Origin: Streptomyces sp. PCS3-D2
GTDB lineage: Bacteria > Actinomycetota > Actinomycetes > Streptomycetales > Streptomycetaceae
NCBI RefSeq assembly: GCF_000612545.2
Contig: NZ_CP097800.1
Coordinates: forward strand, 6,292,501 to 6,356,500
Reading direction: 5' to 3'
DNA length: 64,000 bases
Shown here piece after piece: positions 1-13,141 of this stretch. A program made the translations under genes and the position numbers. Numbering within the stretch: position 1 is the first letter of the stretch; each line of letters begins with the position of its first letter. A model generated the notes under the pieces. That model saw only the letters and a list, made by a program, of their open reading frames with translations. It had not been told where the DNA came from and did no database searches.

Positions 1-34
1 CGAAGCCACCGGGCACATCCCGCTGCCGCCCGCG

Positions 35-607
35 GTGGCGGGAACCGGCGGCGCCGTGCTCGCCGTCCTGCTGATCGGGCCGGCCGGCGCCGGGAAGACC
101 ACCGTGGCCCGGCACTGGGCCAGTACTCGGCCCGTGCCGACCGCCCACGTCAGCCTGGACGACGTGCGGGAGTGGGTCTGCTCCGGCTTCGCCGACCCGC
201 AGGCCGGCTGGAACGAGCACTCCGAGGCGCAGTACCGGCTCGCCCGCCGCACCTGCGGCTTCGCGGCCCGCAACTACCTGGCCAACGGCATCTCCTGCAT
301 CCTCGACGACGCCGTCTTCCCCGACCGGCCCGTGGTGGGGCTGGGCGGTTGGAAACGCCACGTCGGTCCGACACTGCTGCCGGTCGTGCTCCTGCCCGGC
401 CTGGAGATCGTCCTGGAGCGCAACGCCGAACGCTCCGGCAACCGGCGGCTCTCCGACGAGGAGGTCGCCCGCATCCACGGCCGGATGGCCGGCTGGTACG
501 GCTCCGGGCTGCCGATCATCGACAACTCCCATCTCGACGTCGAAGGCACCGCCCGCGCCCTCGACGAGGCCCTGGCCCGGGCCATGCCGGCACCCGGCGG
601 CTGGTAG
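35..607 (+). CDS. P-loop NTPase (AAA/kinase-like ATP-binding protein), 5' end uncertain
   Basis: A Walker A motif GPAGAGKTT lies at residues 15-23 if translation starts at the GTG at 35. A downstream SLDDVR segment resembles the substrate-binding region of small P-loop kinases of the zeta-toxin/gluconate-kinase type. The substrate cannot be named from sequence. The frame has no stop between the left window edge and this GTG (residues reading EATGHIPLPPAVAG), and I see no ribosome site in front of it. The protein may therefore start upstream, or this may be the C-terminal domain of a longer protein. A 170-nt gap separates it from the M24 peptidase-like gene. Confidence 0.6.
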   Translation: MAGTGGAVLAVLLIGPAGAGKTTVARHWASTRPVPTAHVSLDDVREWVCSGFADPQAGWNEHSEAQYRLARRTCGFAARNYLANGISCILDDAVFPDRPVVGLGGWKRHVGPTLLPVVLLPGLEIVLERNAERSGNRRLSDEEVARIHGRMAGWYGSGLPIIDNSHLDVEGTARALDEALARAMPAPGGW

Positions 608-764
608 CCCCGGCGGAGGCGGACGCCCCGGGAGGGAAAGGGCCGGGAGCCGGGCCGCGGGCCCGCTCGGGCGCCCCGGCGGGCCGCTCGGGCCGACCCG
701 CCGGCATCGGGCCCGCCTCGCCTCGTCCGGACGCGCTCGCCGGGCCGGATCCGCGGGGCGCTCG

Positions 765-770
765 TAGGCT
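765..770 (+). promoter_or_regulatory. Candidate -10 box of a leaderless transcript for the M24 gene
   Basis: TAGGCT ends 7 nt before the ATG at 778, and no Shine-Dalgarno sequence lies between. This spacing places the transcript start at or next to the start codon, as in leaderless actinobacterial mRNAs. No convincing -35 box is visible. Confidence 0.35.
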
Positions 771-777
771 CGAAGAC

Positions 778-1884
778 ATGTCAGACGTGTACGCCGCCCG
801 TCGGGGCCTGCTCCGCGACCGATGCGCCGCCGCGGGGAACGCCGCCGCGCTGATCACGCGTCCGGCGAACGTCCGCTACCTCTCCGGGGCGTCACCGCTC
901 GGCGCCGTACTCCTCGTCGGCCCGGCCGAGGACGCCCTGTTCTGCGTCGGAGCGCCCACCGGCGAGGCCGACGAGGGCCGGCTCGACGAACACCTCCGGG
1001 TCACCGTGCTGGCCGCCCGCGGCGGGGATCCCGCCGTCGCCGCGGCCGACGCCGCCGCCTCCGTCCGCGCCGACTCGCTCGCCGTGGAGGAGCACCACCT
1101 CACCGTCGCCCGGCACCGGGCCCTGCGCTCCGTCGCGCCCAAGCTCCGCCTGGCCGACCTCGGGACCGCCGTGGAGCAGCAGCGCCTCGTCAAGGACGAG
1201 GGGGAGATCGCCTGCCTGCGGATCGCCGCGGAGATCGCCGACCAGGCCCTGGGCGAGCTGCTGGAATCCATCCTCGTCGGCCGCACCGAACGCCACCTCG
1301 CCCTGGAGCTGGAGCGGCGGCTCGTCGACCACGGGGCGGACGGCCCGGCCTTTCCGACCTCCGTCGGCACCGGCCCGCACTCCGGGCGATCCCGGCACCG
1401 GCCGTCCGACCGCAGGGTGGAGGAGGGAGACTTCCTCTCGGTCTGCCTGGGCGCCAACTACCGCGGCTACCGGTGCGAGATCGGCCGGACCTTCGTCATC
1501 GGCACCACCCCCGCCGACTGGCAGATCGAGCTCTACGACTGCGTCTTCACCGCTCAGCGGGCGGGACGCGAGGCGCTGCTGCCGGGCGCCGCCTACCGCG
1601 AGGTCGACCACGCGGCCCGGTCCGTACTGGACGCCGCGGGGCACGCGGAGGCCCTCGCCCCGTGGACGGGACACGGCGTCGGCCTCGAAATCGACGAGGA
1701 CCCGCAGCTTGCACCTACGGCAATGGGTAAACTGGACGCTTGCGTGCCGGTCACCGTCGAACCGGGGGTTCACCTCCCGGGCCGGGGAGGTGTCCGGATC
1801 GATGACACGCTCGTCGTACGCCCCGAGGCGGACGGCGGTCCCGAGCTACTCACCATTACGACCAAGGAGCTGCTCGCACTCTAG
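778..1884 (+). CDS. M24 (aminopeptidase P / Xaa-Pro dipeptidase-like) family protein with altered metal ligands
   Basis: This 368-residue protein has an N-terminal creatinase-like domain (about 1-130) and a C-terminal pita-bread domain. M24 peptidases use five metal ligands: D, D, H, E, E. The segment [12 protein letters not shown] puts Cys223 and Glu234 where the two aspartates (D-x10-D) should be. The histidine (TGHGVG) and first glutamate (VEPG) are kept, and the last ligand reads GVRIDD, giving Asp. Metal binding or catalysis is therefore probably changed, although the gene sits where Streptomyces annotate an Xaa-Pro aminopeptidase next to efp. An EF-P neighbour makes proline biology attractive but unproven. 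Start chosen at ATG 778; a longer in-frame extension upstream looks non-coding. Confidence 0.85.
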   Translation: MSDVYAARRGLLRDRCAAAGNAAALITRPANVRYLSGASPLGAVLLVGPAEDALFCVGAPTGEADEGRLDEHLRVTVLAARGGDPAVAAADAAASVRADSLAVEEHHLTVARHRALRSVAPKLRLADLGTAVEQQRLVKDEGEIACLRIAAEIADQALGELLESILVGRTERHLALELERRLVDHGADGPAFPTSVGTGPHSGRSRHRPSDRRVEEGDFLSVCLGANYRGYRCEIGRTFVIGTTPADWQIELYDCVFTAQRAGREALLPGAAYREVDHAARSVLDAAGHAEALAPWTGHGVGLEIDEDPQLAPTAMGKLDACVPVTVEPGVHLPGRGGVRIDDTLVVRPEADGGPELLTITTKELLAL

Positions 1885-1943
1885 CCCGCACTGCCGGGTG
1901 GTGCGTGCACCCGTGGTCTTCCAGTGCAGGAGATTCCGCAACC

Positions 1944-2510
1944 GTGGCTTCCACGAACGACCTCAAGAACGGCATGGTGCTCAAGCTCGACGGTGACCAG
2001 CTCTGGTCCGTCGTCGAGTTCCAGCACGTCAAGCCCGGCAAGGGCCCGGCCTTCGTGCGCACCAAGCTCAAGCACGTGCTCTCCGGCAAGGTCGTCGACA
2101 AGACCTTCAACGCCGGCACGAAGGTCGAGACGGCCACCATCGACCGCCGTGACATGCAGTTCTCGTACATGGACGGCGAGTACTTCGTCTTCATGGACAT
2201 GCAGACCTACGACCAGCTGATGGTCGACAAGAAGGCCGTCGGCGACGCCGCCAACTTCCTCATCGAGGGCTTCACCGCCTCCGTGGCGCAGCACGAGGGC
2301 GAGGTGCTCTACGTCGAGCTCCCGGCCGCCGTCGAGCTCGTCATCCAGCACACCGACCCGGGCGTCCAGGGCGACCGCTCCACCGGTGGCACCAAGCCCG
2401 CCACGCTGGAGACCGGCCACGAGATCCAGGTCCCGCTCTTCGTCAACACGGGCGAGAAGGTCAAGGTCGACACCCGCACCAGCGACTACCTCGGCCGGGT
2501 GAACAGCTAA
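1944..2510 (+). CDS. efp: Elongation factor P
   Basis: EF-P binds between the P and E sites of the ribosome and relieves stalling at polyproline stretches. The 188-residue length is standard for the family, with three beta-barrel domains. The GTG at 1944 gives the canonical N-terminus [10 protein letters not shown], and AGGAG at 1928-1932 is the ribosome site; an ATG further upstream would add a non-family extension. The domain I loop reads KPGKGPAF with Lys33 at the tip. This is the proline-flanked actinobacterial loop, which as far as I know works without the lysine modification used in Escherichia coli. nusB follows after 2 nt, so the two are co-transcribed. Confidence 0.97.
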   Translation: MASTNDLKNGMVLKLDGDQLWSVVEFQHVKPGKGPAFVRTKLKHVLSGKVVDKTFNAGTKVETATIDRRDMQFSYMDGEYFVFMDMQTYDQLMVDKKAVGDAANFLIEGFTASVAQHEGEVLYVELPAAVELVIQHTDPGVQGDRSTGGTKPATLETGHEIQVPLFVNTGEKVKVDTRTSDYLGRVNS

Positions 2511-2512
2511 CC

Positions 2513-2947
2513 GTGGCTGCCCGGAGCAACGCGCGCAAGCGCGCCTTCCAGATCCTTTTCGAGGCCGACCAGCGCGGGGTGTCCGTCCGCGAGGTCCTCG
2601 CGGACTGGATCCGCCACGCGCGCTCGGACGACCGGCAGCCGCCGGTCAGCGCCTTCACGATGGATCTCGTCGAGGGGTACGCCGACAAGGTGAACCGCAT
2701 CGACGACCTGATCGTCACCTACGCCGTGGACTGGGACCTCGACCGGATGCCGGCCGCGGACCGGAACATCGTGCGGCTCGGTGCCTACGAGCTGATCTGG
2801 GTGGACGACACCCCGGACGCCGTGGCCATCGACGAGGCCGTCCAGCTGGCCAAGGAGTTCTCGACGGACGAGTCGCCCTCGTTCGTCAACGGGCTGCTGG
2901 CCCGTTTCAAGGACCTGAAGCCGAGCCTGCGGCGCAGCGAGAGCTGA
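2513..2947 (+). CDS. nusB: Transcription antitermination factor NusB
   Basis: This 144-residue all-helical protein starts MAARSNARKRAFQ, typical of NusB, and has the family's usual length. With NusE (S10) it binds boxA RNA and supports rRNA antitermination. It begins 2 nt after the efp stop at GTG 2513, implying translational coupling. It is followed by two strong hairpins that separate it from the convergent bldD gene. Confidence 0.96.
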   Translation: MAARSNARKRAFQILFEADQRGVSVREVLADWIRHARSDDRQPPVSAFTMDLVEGYADKVNRIDDLIVTYAVDWDLDRMPAADRNIVRLGAYELIWVDDTPDAVAIDEAVQLAKEFSTDESPSFVNGLLARFKDLKPSLRRSES

Positions 2948-2984
2948 CCGCACGCCGCCCCACAGCAGCACCGGCACCGCCTTT

Positions 2985-3022
2985 CGGAAGGGCCCGCAGC
3001 ACCTGTGCTGCGGGCCCTTCCG
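2985..3022. terminator. Strong hairpin terminator after nusB
   Basis: A perfect 17-bp stem pairs 2985-3001 with 3006-3022 across the 4-nt loop CCTG, followed by TTGTC. It lies 37 nt after the nusB stop and should end efp-nusB transcription. Confidence 0.85.
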
Positions 3023-3068
3023 TTGTCGGCGCCGCCTTTCCGGCCGTCGCCGCGGGGGAGAAGAAAAG

Positions 3069-3110
3069 CCGGTGGCCGCCGGACCCCTGTGGGGGTCCGG
3101 CGGCCACCGG
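3069..3110. terminator. Strong hairpin terminator after bldD (minus strand)
   Basis: A perfect 19-bp stem pairs 3069-3087 with 3092-3110 across loop TGTG. Read on the minus strand it is followed by CTTTTCTT, a U-tract suited to terminating bldD, whose stop is about 30 nt away. With the 2985-3022 hairpin it insulates the convergent genes. Confidence 0.88.
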
Positions 3111-3140
3111 TAACGTTTCTGCTGGTGGGGGGCTTGAGGA

Positions 3141-3641
3141 TCAGGCGTCCTCGTGCGCCACCGCGCGACGGGCGTCCGCGTCCAGCACGCCCCAGCTGAT
3201 CAGCTGCTCGGTCAGGACCGAGGGCGACTGGTCGTAGATGACGGCCAGGGTGCGCAGGTCGTCCTGGCGGATCGACAGCACCTTGCCGTTGTAGTCGCCG
3301 CGCTGGCTCTGGATCGTCGCCGCGTAACGCTGCAGCGGACCGGCCTTCTCGGCGGGGACGCCCGCCAGACGCTCCAGGTCGAGGCGCAGCTTCGGCGGCG
3401 GCTCGGCCGCTCCGCCGGGAGTCGTGCCCGGCAGCAGTTCCTGCACCGGCACCCCGTAGAAGTCCGCCAGCTCGGCAAGGCGCTGGACGGTCACGGCGCG
3501 GTCCCCGCGCTCGTACGACCCGACCACCACGGCCTTCCACCGGCCCTGCGACTTCTCCTCGACACCGTGGAGGGAAAGGCCCTGCTGGGTGCGGATGGCG
3601 CGGAGCTTGGCCCCGAGCTGTTTGGCGTATTCGCTGGACAT
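3141..3641 (-). CDS. bldD: BldD, c-di-GMP-responsive master repressor of development
   Basis: The 166-residue protein has an N-terminal helix-turn-helix (about 8-70) and a C-terminal c-di-GMP-binding domain. The c-di-GMP signature is intact and at the residue numbers reported for Streptomyces BldD: R114-G-D116, then R125-Q-D-D128 after eight residues. BldD dimerised by tetrameric c-di-GMP represses sporulation genes during vegetative growth. The gene is divergent from pyrR with 287 nt between starts. That region holds a near-perfect palindrome and a tandem repeat that may be autoregulatory sites. It ends in a 19-bp hairpin terminator. Confidence 0.97.
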   Translation of the reverse strand: MSSEYAKQLGAKLRAIRTQQGLSLHGVEEKSQGRWKAVVVGSYERGDRAVTVQRLAELADFYGVPVQELLPGTTPGGAAEPPPKLRLDLERLAGVPAEKAGPLQRYAATIQSQRGDYNGKVLSIRQDDLRTLAVIYDQSPSVLTEQLISWGVLDADARRAVAHEDA

Positions 3642-3652
3642 AACGCTCCCGG

Positions 3653-3740
3653 ACGCTGTGACGCTGTGACTGCATGGACACTGCGACTACGTAACTACGT
3701 GCGGCTCCGCCGCGCGGCTGGTAACTCACTGTGAGGTTAC
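3653..3740 (-). promoter_or_regulatory. Candidate bldD promoter/autoregulatory region
   Basis: Two repeat structures lie upstream of the bldD start. One is a tandem duplication of ACGCTGTG at 3653-3668. The other is an interrupted palindrome GTAACTCAC-T-GTGAGGTTAC at 3721-3740, about 80 nt from the ATG. BldD is known to bind its own promoter at GTGA/TCAC-type inverted repeats, so the palindrome is a plausible autoregulatory box. It matches only the core of the published consensus. Confidence 0.4.
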
Positions 3741-3884
3741 GCAGCGTTACTTGGATGCGTCAAGCCGAATGGTCTCCGTCCCCCCGCCGGGGCGGCGCCG
3801 ACAGCCCCGTGCGCGCCCCCGCGCCACCCCCGGGTGCCGACCCGCCACCGCCTCCCTGGTACCGTGTGAGACGTACATCAGACG

Positions 3885-4504
<620 letters not shown>

Positions 4505-4566
4505 CCCACCTCGACGACGGGCCCCTGCGGGGTCCGCGCCGGGCCCCGCCCTGCCCGCTCGCACCC

Positions 4567-4596
4567 CTGCACGTCAGTCCGCTGCACGTCAGTCCG
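4567..4596 (+). repeat. Tandem 15-bp repeat in the pyrR-pyrB spacer
   Basis: Two perfect head-to-tail copies of CTGCACGTCAGTCCG occupy 4567-4581 and 4582-4596, followed by a partial third copy (CTGCAC, 4598-4603). They sit 38 nt before the pyrB ATG in otherwise non-coding DNA. Function is unknown. Confidence 0.8.
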
Positions 4597-4633
4597 CCTG
4601 CACCACGCCCTCCCGACCTACGGAGCCATCCAG

Positions 4634-5629
4634 ATGAAGCGCCACCTCATCTCGGCCGCCGATCTCACGCGCGACGACGCCGTCCTGATCCTCGACACCG
4701 CCGAGGAGATGGCCCGCGTCGCGGACCGGCCGATCAAGAAGCTGCCCACGCTGCGCGGCCTCACCGTCGTCAACCTCTTCTTCGAGGACTCCACCCGCAC
4801 CCGGATCTCCTTCGAGGCGGCCGCCAAGCGGCTCTCCGCCGACGTCATCAACTTCTCCGCCAAGGGCTCCTCGGTTTCCAAGGGCGAATCCCTCAAGGAC
4901 ACCGCGCTCACCCTGGAGGCGATGGGCGCCGACGCCGTCGTCATCCGCCACCACGCCTCCGGCGCCCCCTACCGGCTCGCGACCTCCGGCTGGATCGACT
5001 CCGCCGTCGTCAACGCCGGCGACGGCACCCATGAACACCCCACCCAGGCCCTGCTGGACGCCTTCACCATGCGCCGGCGCCTCGTCGGCCGCGACGCCGG
5101 CCTCGGCAAGGACCTCTCCGGCCGCCGCATCACCATCGTCGGAGACGTCCTGCACAGCCGCGTGGCGCGCTCCAACGTCCACCTGCTGCACACCCTCGGC
5201 GCCGAGGTCACCCTGGTGGCCCCGCCCACGCTGGTCCCGATCGGTGTCGAGACCTGGCCGTGCGAGGTCTCGTACAGCCTCGACGACGTGCTGCCGAAGT
5301 CCGATGCGGTGATGATGCTGCGTGTGCAGCGCGAACGCATGAACGCCGCCTTCTTCCCGACCGAGCGCGAGTACTCCCGCCGGTACGGCCTGGACGGCGA
5401 CCGCATGGCCAAGATGCCCGAGCACGCCATCGTGATGCACCCCGGCCCGATGAACCGCGGCATGGAGATCACCGCCCAGGTCGCCGACTCCGAGCGCTGC
5501 ACGGCCGTCGAACAGGTCGCCAACGGCGTCTCCACCCGCATGGCCGTCCTCTACCTGCTGCTCGGCGGCTCCGAGCCGGCCGTCACGACCACCCCCGCCG
5601 CCCCCGCCCGTACCGAGGAGAGCAAGTAA
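4634..5629 (+). CDS. pyrB: Aspartate carbamoyltransferase, catalytic chain
   Basis: The enzyme joins carbamoyl phosphate and aspartate in the second step of de novo UMP synthesis. The carbamoyl-phosphate loop FFEDSTRTR is at residues 49-57 and HPTQ at 135-138; the length of 331 residues suits the family. No regulatory chain (pyrI) is present, as expected for actinobacteria, where the catalytic trimer associates with dihydroorotase. pyrC follows 2 nt later, supporting tight co-expression of the two enzymes. Confidence 0.97.
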   Translation: MKRHLISAADLTRDDAVLILDTAEEMARVADRPIKKLPTLRGLTVVNLFFEDSTRTRISFEAAAKRLSADVINFSAKGSSVSKGESLKDTALTLEAMGADAVVIRHHASGAPYRLATSGWIDSAVVNAGDGTHEHPTQALLDAFTMRRRLVGRDAGLGKDLSGRRITIVGDVLHSRVARSNVHLLHTLGAEVTLVAPPTLVPIGVETWPCEVSYSLDDVLPKSDAVMMLRVQRERMNAAFFPTEREYSRRYGLDGDRMAKMPEHAIVMHPGPMNRGMEITAQVADSERCTAVEQVANGVSTRMAVLYLLLGGSEPAVTTTPAAPARTEESK

Positions 5630-5631
5630 CC

Positions 5632-6918
5632 ATGAGCAAGATCCTTATCCGTGGCGCGAAGGTACTCGGCGGCGAGGCGCAGGACGTCCTGATCGACGGC
5701 GAAACCATCGCCGAGGTCGGCCGGAACCTCTCCGCCGAGGGCGCGACCGTCATCGAGGCCGAGGGCCAGATCCTCCTCCCCGGTCTCGTCGACCTGCACA
5801 CCCACCTGCGCGAGCCCGGCCGCGAGGACTCCGAGACCGTCCTGACCGGCACCCGTGCCGCCGCCTCCGGCGGCTACACCGCCGTCTTCGCCATGGCGAA
5901 CACCTTCCCCGTCGCCGACACCGCCGGCGTCGTCGAGCAGGTCTGGCGCCTGGGCAAGGAGTCCGGCTACTGCGACGTGCAGCCCATCGGCGCCGTCACC
6001 GTCGGCCTGGAGGGCAAGCAGCTTTCCGAGCTGGGTGCCATGCACGAGTCCGCCGCCCGCGTGACCGTCTTCTCCGACGACGGCAAGTGCGTCGACGACG
6101 CCGTGATCATGCGGCGCGCGCTGGAGTACGTGAAGGCCTTCGGCGGCGTCGTCGCCCAGCACGCCCAGGAACCCCGCCTCACCGAGGGCGCCCAGATGAA
6201 CGAGGGCGTCGTCTCCGCCGAGCTCGGCCTCGGCGGCTGGCCCGCCGTCGCCGAGGAGTCGATCATCGCCCGCGACGTGCTCCTCGCCGAGCACGTCGGC
6301 TCCCGCGTGCACATCTGCCACCTCTCCACCGCCGGCTCCGTCGAGATCGTCCGCTGGGCCAAGTCCCGCGGCATCGACGTCACCGCCGAGGTCACCCCGC
6401 ACCATCTGCTCCTCACCGACGAGCTCGTCCGCTCCTACAACGCGGTCTACAAGGTCAACCCGCCGCTGCGCACCGAGCGCGACGTCATGGCGTTGCGCGA
6501 GGCCCTCGCCGACGGCACGATCGACATCGTCGCCACCGACCACGCCCCGCACCCGCACGAGGACAAGGACTGCGAGTGGGCCGCCGCCGCCATGGGCATG
6601 GTGGGCCTGGAGACCGCGCTGTCCGTCGTCCAGCAGACGATGGTGGAGACCGGTCTGATCGACTGGGCCGGCGTCGCCGAGCGCATGAGCTTCGCCCCGG
6701 CCCGCATCGGCGGCCTGGACCACCACGGCCGTCCCGTCTCGGCTGGTGAACCCGCGAACCTGACCTTGGTCGATACCTCGTACCGTGGTGTCGTGGACCC
6801 CGCACACTTCGCCTCCCGCAGCCGCAACACGCCCTACGAGGGCCGTGAGCTGCCGGGGCGCGTCACCTACACCTTCCTGCGGGGCCGGGCAACGGTCGTG
6901 GACGGGAAACTGGCGTGA
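5632..6918 (+). CDS. pyrC: Dihydroorotase
   Basis: This 428-residue amidohydrolase interconverts carbamoyl aspartate and dihydroorotate. The zinc ligands HTH are at residues 56-58 followed by LREPG; a TPHHLLL segment and the catalytic TDHAPH (about residue 302) mark a class I enzyme of the multifunctional type. ATG 5632 was chosen because it lies 2 nt after pyrB and gives the usual start [10 protein letters not shown]. Its stop overlaps the next start as GTGA. Confidence 0.97.
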   Translation: MSKILIRGAKVLGGEAQDVLIDGETIAEVGRNLSAEGATVIEAEGQILLPGLVDLHTHLREPGREDSETVLTGTRAAASGGYTAVFAMANTFPVADTAGVVEQVWRLGKESGYCDVQPIGAVTVGLEGKQLSELGAMHESAARVTVFSDDGKCVDDAVIMRRALEYVKAFGGVVAQHAQEPRLTEGAQMNEGVVSAELGLGGWPAVAEESIIARDVLLAEHVGSRVHICHLSTAGSVEIVRWAKSRGIDVTAEVTPHHLLLTDELVRSYNAVYKVNPPLRTERDVMALREALADGTIDIVATDHAPHPHEDKDCEWAAAAMGMVGLETALSVVQQTMVETGLIDWAGVAERMSFAPARIGGLDHHGRPVSAGEPANLTLVDTSYRGVVDPAHFASRSRNTPYEGRELPGRVTYTFLRGRATVVDGKLA

Positions 6919-7496
6919 CACCTGCAGTGATCCAACTGGCCGCCGAGGCCGCCGAACGACAGTCGGCGGAGGTGACCGATCTGGGCGCCCGCATCGCATG
7001 GGTGATCGGCCTGGTCGTCTTCATCGCGTTCGTGTACTGGCTGATGCGCCAGGGCTGGAAATGGCGAGGAGCCCTGCAGAACGATCTGCCGGAGCTCCCC
7101 GCTGCCCCGGACGGCCTTCCCGAGCACCGGCTGGCGCTCACCGGCCGGTACCACGGCTCCACCACCGCCGGGCAGTGGCTCGACCGGATCGTCGCCCACG
7201 GCCTGGGCGTCCGCAGCCGGGTCGAGCTCACCCTCACCGACGCGGGCCTCGACGTGGTCCGACCGGGTGCAGGCGACTTCTTCGTACCGGCCGCGCAGCT
7301 GCGCGGCGCCCGCCTCGACAAGGGAATCGCGGGCAAGGTACTCACCGAGGGCGGTCTGCTCGTCGTCACCTGGGCGCACGGCGACAAGCTGATCGACTCC
7401 GGATTCCGCTCCGACCGCGCGGCCGAACACGCCGCATGGGTCGAAGCGATCAACCTCATGAACACATCCATCACGACGGAAGGCGCCGAACGATGA
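6915..7496 (+). CDS. Single-pass membrane protein with PH-like domain, inserted in the pyr operon
   Basis: The protein has 193 residues. One hydrophobic helix (about 28-45, [13 protein letters not shown]) follows a short N-terminal segment. The remaining ~140 residues, containing a [18 protein letters not shown] segment, resemble the PH-like domain proteins found at this locus in other streptomycetes. No catalytic motif is visible. GTG 6915 overlaps the pyrC stop and its own stop overlaps carA, so it is made with the pathway enzymes. A role in membrane localisation or regulation of pyrimidine synthesis is only a guess from context. Confidence 0.85.
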   Translation: MTPAVIQLAAEAAERQSAEVTDLGARIAWVIGLVVFIAFVYWLMRQGWKWRGALQNDLPELPAAPDGLPEHRLALTGRYHGSTTAGQWLDRIVAHGLGVRSRVELTLTDAGLDVVRPGAGDFFVPAAQLRGARLDKGIAGKVLTEGGLLVVTWAHGDKLIDSGFRSDRAAEHAAWVEAINLMNTSITTEGAER

Positions 7497-8633
7497 CGAC
7501 CTCCACCAGGGGAGCAGCCAAAGCTCCCGCCGTACTCGTCCTGGAGGACGGCCGCATCTTCCGCGGCCGTGCCTACGGCGCAGTGGGGGAGACCTTCGGC
7601 GAGGCCGTGTTCTCCACCGGCATGACCGGCTACCAGGAGACCCTCACCGACCCGTCGTACCACCGGCAGGTCGTCGTGATGACCGCCCCCCACGTGGGCA
7701 ACACCGGCGTCAACGACGAGGACCCCGAGTCCTCCCGCATCTGGGTCTCCGGCTACGTCGTGCGCGACCCCGCCCGCATCCCCTCCAACTGGCGCTCCCG
7801 GCGCACCCTGGACGAGGAGCTCGTCCGGCAGGGGGTCGTCGGCATCTCCGGCGTCGACACCCGCGCCCTGACCCGTCACCTGCGCGAGCGCGGTGCGATG
7901 CGCGTCGGCATCTTCTCCGGTGAGGCCTGGGTCGGCATCCGTGACGAGGCCCTGCTGGCCAAGGTCCGCTCCCAGCCCGAGATGAAGGGCGCGAACCTCT
8001 CCGCCGAGGTCGCCACCAAGGAGACCTACGTCGTCCCCGCGATCGGGGAGAAGCGCTTCACCGTCGCGGCCGTCGACCTGGGCATCAAGGGCATGACCCC
8101 GCACCGCATGGCCGAGCGCGGCATCGAGGTGCACGTGCTGCCCGCCACCGCCACCGTCGAGGACGTCTACGCGGTCGCCCCCGACGGCGTGTTCTTCTCC
8201 AACGGCCCGGGCGACCCGGCCACCGCCGACGGCCCCGTCGCCGTCATGCGGGGCGTCCTGGAGCGCAAGACCCCGCTCTTCGGCATCTGCTTCGGCAACC
8301 AGATCCTCGGCCGTGCCCTCGGCTTCGGCACCTACAAGCTGAAGTACGGCCACCGGGGCATCAACCAGCCCGTCCAGGACCGCACCACGGGCAAGGTCGA
8401 GGTCACCGCCCACAACCACGGATTCGCCGTCGACGCGCCCCTGGACAAGGTCTCCGAGACCCCCTACGGCCGCGCCGAGGTCTCCCACGTCTGCCTGAAC
8501 GACCAGGTCGTCGAAGGCCTCCAGCTGCTCGACCAGCCGGCCTTCTCCGTCCAGTACCACCCCGAAGCGGCCGCGGGCCCGCACGACGCCGCGTACCTCT
8601 TCGACCGCTTCGTATCCCTGATGGAGGCCGAGC

Positions 8634-8641
<8 letters not shown>
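7493..8641 (+). CDS. carA: Carbamoyl-phosphate synthase, small (glutaminase) subunit
   Basis: The 382-residue subunit releases ammonia from glutamine for CarB. The class I amidotransferase nucleophile is Cys266 in GICFGNQ, with the His/Glu pair in YHPEAA near the C-terminus. The N-terminal domain shows the typical [17 protein letters not shown] 7493 overlaps the previous stop, and the last 8 nt overlap carB, so the two subunits are translationally coupled. Confidence 0.97.
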
Positions 8642-11942
<3,301 letters not shown>

Positions 11943-11968
11943 ACACCCGTACAGCCCGGAAAGGGGGA

Positions 11969-12000
11969 GGGGGACACCGGTTTCACGACGGGTGTCCCCC
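11969..12000 (+). terminator. Hairpin between carB and pyrD, possible attenuator or processing site
   Basis: GGGGGACACC (11969-11978) pairs perfectly with GGTGTCCCCC (11991-12000) around a 12-nt loop, and TCTTC follows. It is the only sizeable hairpin inside the pyr operon and could reduce transcription into pyrD-pyrF. Confidence 0.5.
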
Positions 12001-12031
12001 TCTTCACGAGCGCAGAGGGATCCTCTCGACG

Positions 12032-13141
12032 ATGTACAAGATCTTCTTCAACCTGGTCTTCAAGCGCATGGACCCGGAAGCCGCCCACCACATGGCCTTC
12101 CGCTGGATCCGCCTCACAGCCCGCATCCCGGTGCTGCGCACCTTCGTGGCGGCCACCCTGGCCCCGCGGTACGCGGAACTGCGCACCGAGGCGCTCGGCC
12201 TGCGCATGCACGGCCCCTTCGGCCTCGCGGCCGGCTTCGACAAGAACGCCGTCGCCATCGACGGGATGTCGATGCTGGGCTTCGACCACATCGAGGTCGG
12301 CACGGTGACCGCCGAGCCGCAGCCCGGCAACCCCAGGAAGCGGCTCTTCCGGCTCGTGCCGGACCGTGCGCTGATCAACCGGATGGGCTTCAACAACGAA
12401 GGCTCGGCAGCCGTCGCCGACCGTCTGGCGGCCCGTGAGGCCGTCTTCAGGACGGTCGTGGGCGTCAACATCGGCAAGACCAAGGTCGTGCCCGAGGAGG
12501 AGGCCGTGGGCGACTACGTCACCTCCACCGAGCGCCTCGCCCGCCACGCCGACTACCTCGTCGTGAACGTCTCCTCGCCCAACACCCCCGGCCTGCGCAA
12601 CCTCCAGGCCACCGAATCGCTGCGCCCGCTGCTGACGGCCGTGCGCGAGGCCGCGGACCGCACCGTGACCGACCGCCGGGTCCCCCTGCTGGTCAAGATC
12701 GCACCCGACCTGGCGGACGAGGACGTCGACGCCGTCGCCGACCTGGCCCTGGAGCTCGGCCTCGACGGCATCATCGCCACGAACACCACCATCGCGCGGG
12801 AGGGCCTCGGCCTGAAGTCCGCCCCCTCCCTGGTCAAGGAGACCGGCGGGCTCTCCGGCGCACCCGTCAAGGAGCGCTCCCTGGAGGTGCTGCGCCGCCT
12901 GTACGCCCGCGTGGGCGACCGGCTGGTGCTGGTGGGGGTCGGCGGCATCGAGAACGCCGAGGACGCCTGGCAGCGCATCCTGGCCGGCGCCACGCTGATC
13001 CAGGGCTACAGCGCCTTCATCTACGAGGGCCCGCTCTACGCCCGTGCCATCCACAAGGGCCTGGCCGCCCGCCTGGCCGCCAGCCCGTACGCGACGCTCG
13101 CCGACGCGGTGGGCGCCGAGACCCGAAAGGCCGCACCGTGA
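12032..13141 (+). CDS. pyrD: Dihydroorotate dehydrogenase (quinone), class 2
   Basis: This 369-residue FMN enzyme oxidises dihydroorotate to orotate using membrane quinone. The N-terminal amphipathic helix [16 protein letters not shown] is the class 2 membrane anchor. The catalytic serine lies in [11 protein letters not shown] (about residue 180), and GVGGI near the end binds FMN phosphate. ATG 12032 was chosen over longer upstream reading, which is carB antisense-like sequence. Its stop overlaps the pyrF GTG by 4 nt. Confidence 0.96.
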   Translation: MYKIFFNLVFKRMDPEAAHHMAFRWIRLTARIPVLRTFVAATLAPRYAELRTEALGLRMHGPFGLAAGFDKNAVAIDGMSMLGFDHIEVGTVTAEPQPGNPRKRLFRLVPDRALINRMGFNNEGSAAVADRLAAREAVFRTVVGVNIGKTKVVPEEEAVGDYVTSTERLARHADYLVVNVSSPNTPGLRNLQATESLRPLLTAVREAADRTVTDRRVPLLVKIAPDLADEDVDAVADLALELGLDGIIATNTTIAREGLGLKSAPSLVKETGGLSGAPVKERSLEVLRRLYARVGDRLVLVGVGGIENAEDAWQRILAGATLIQGYSAFIYEGPLYARAIHKGLAARLAASPYATLADAVGAETRKAAP

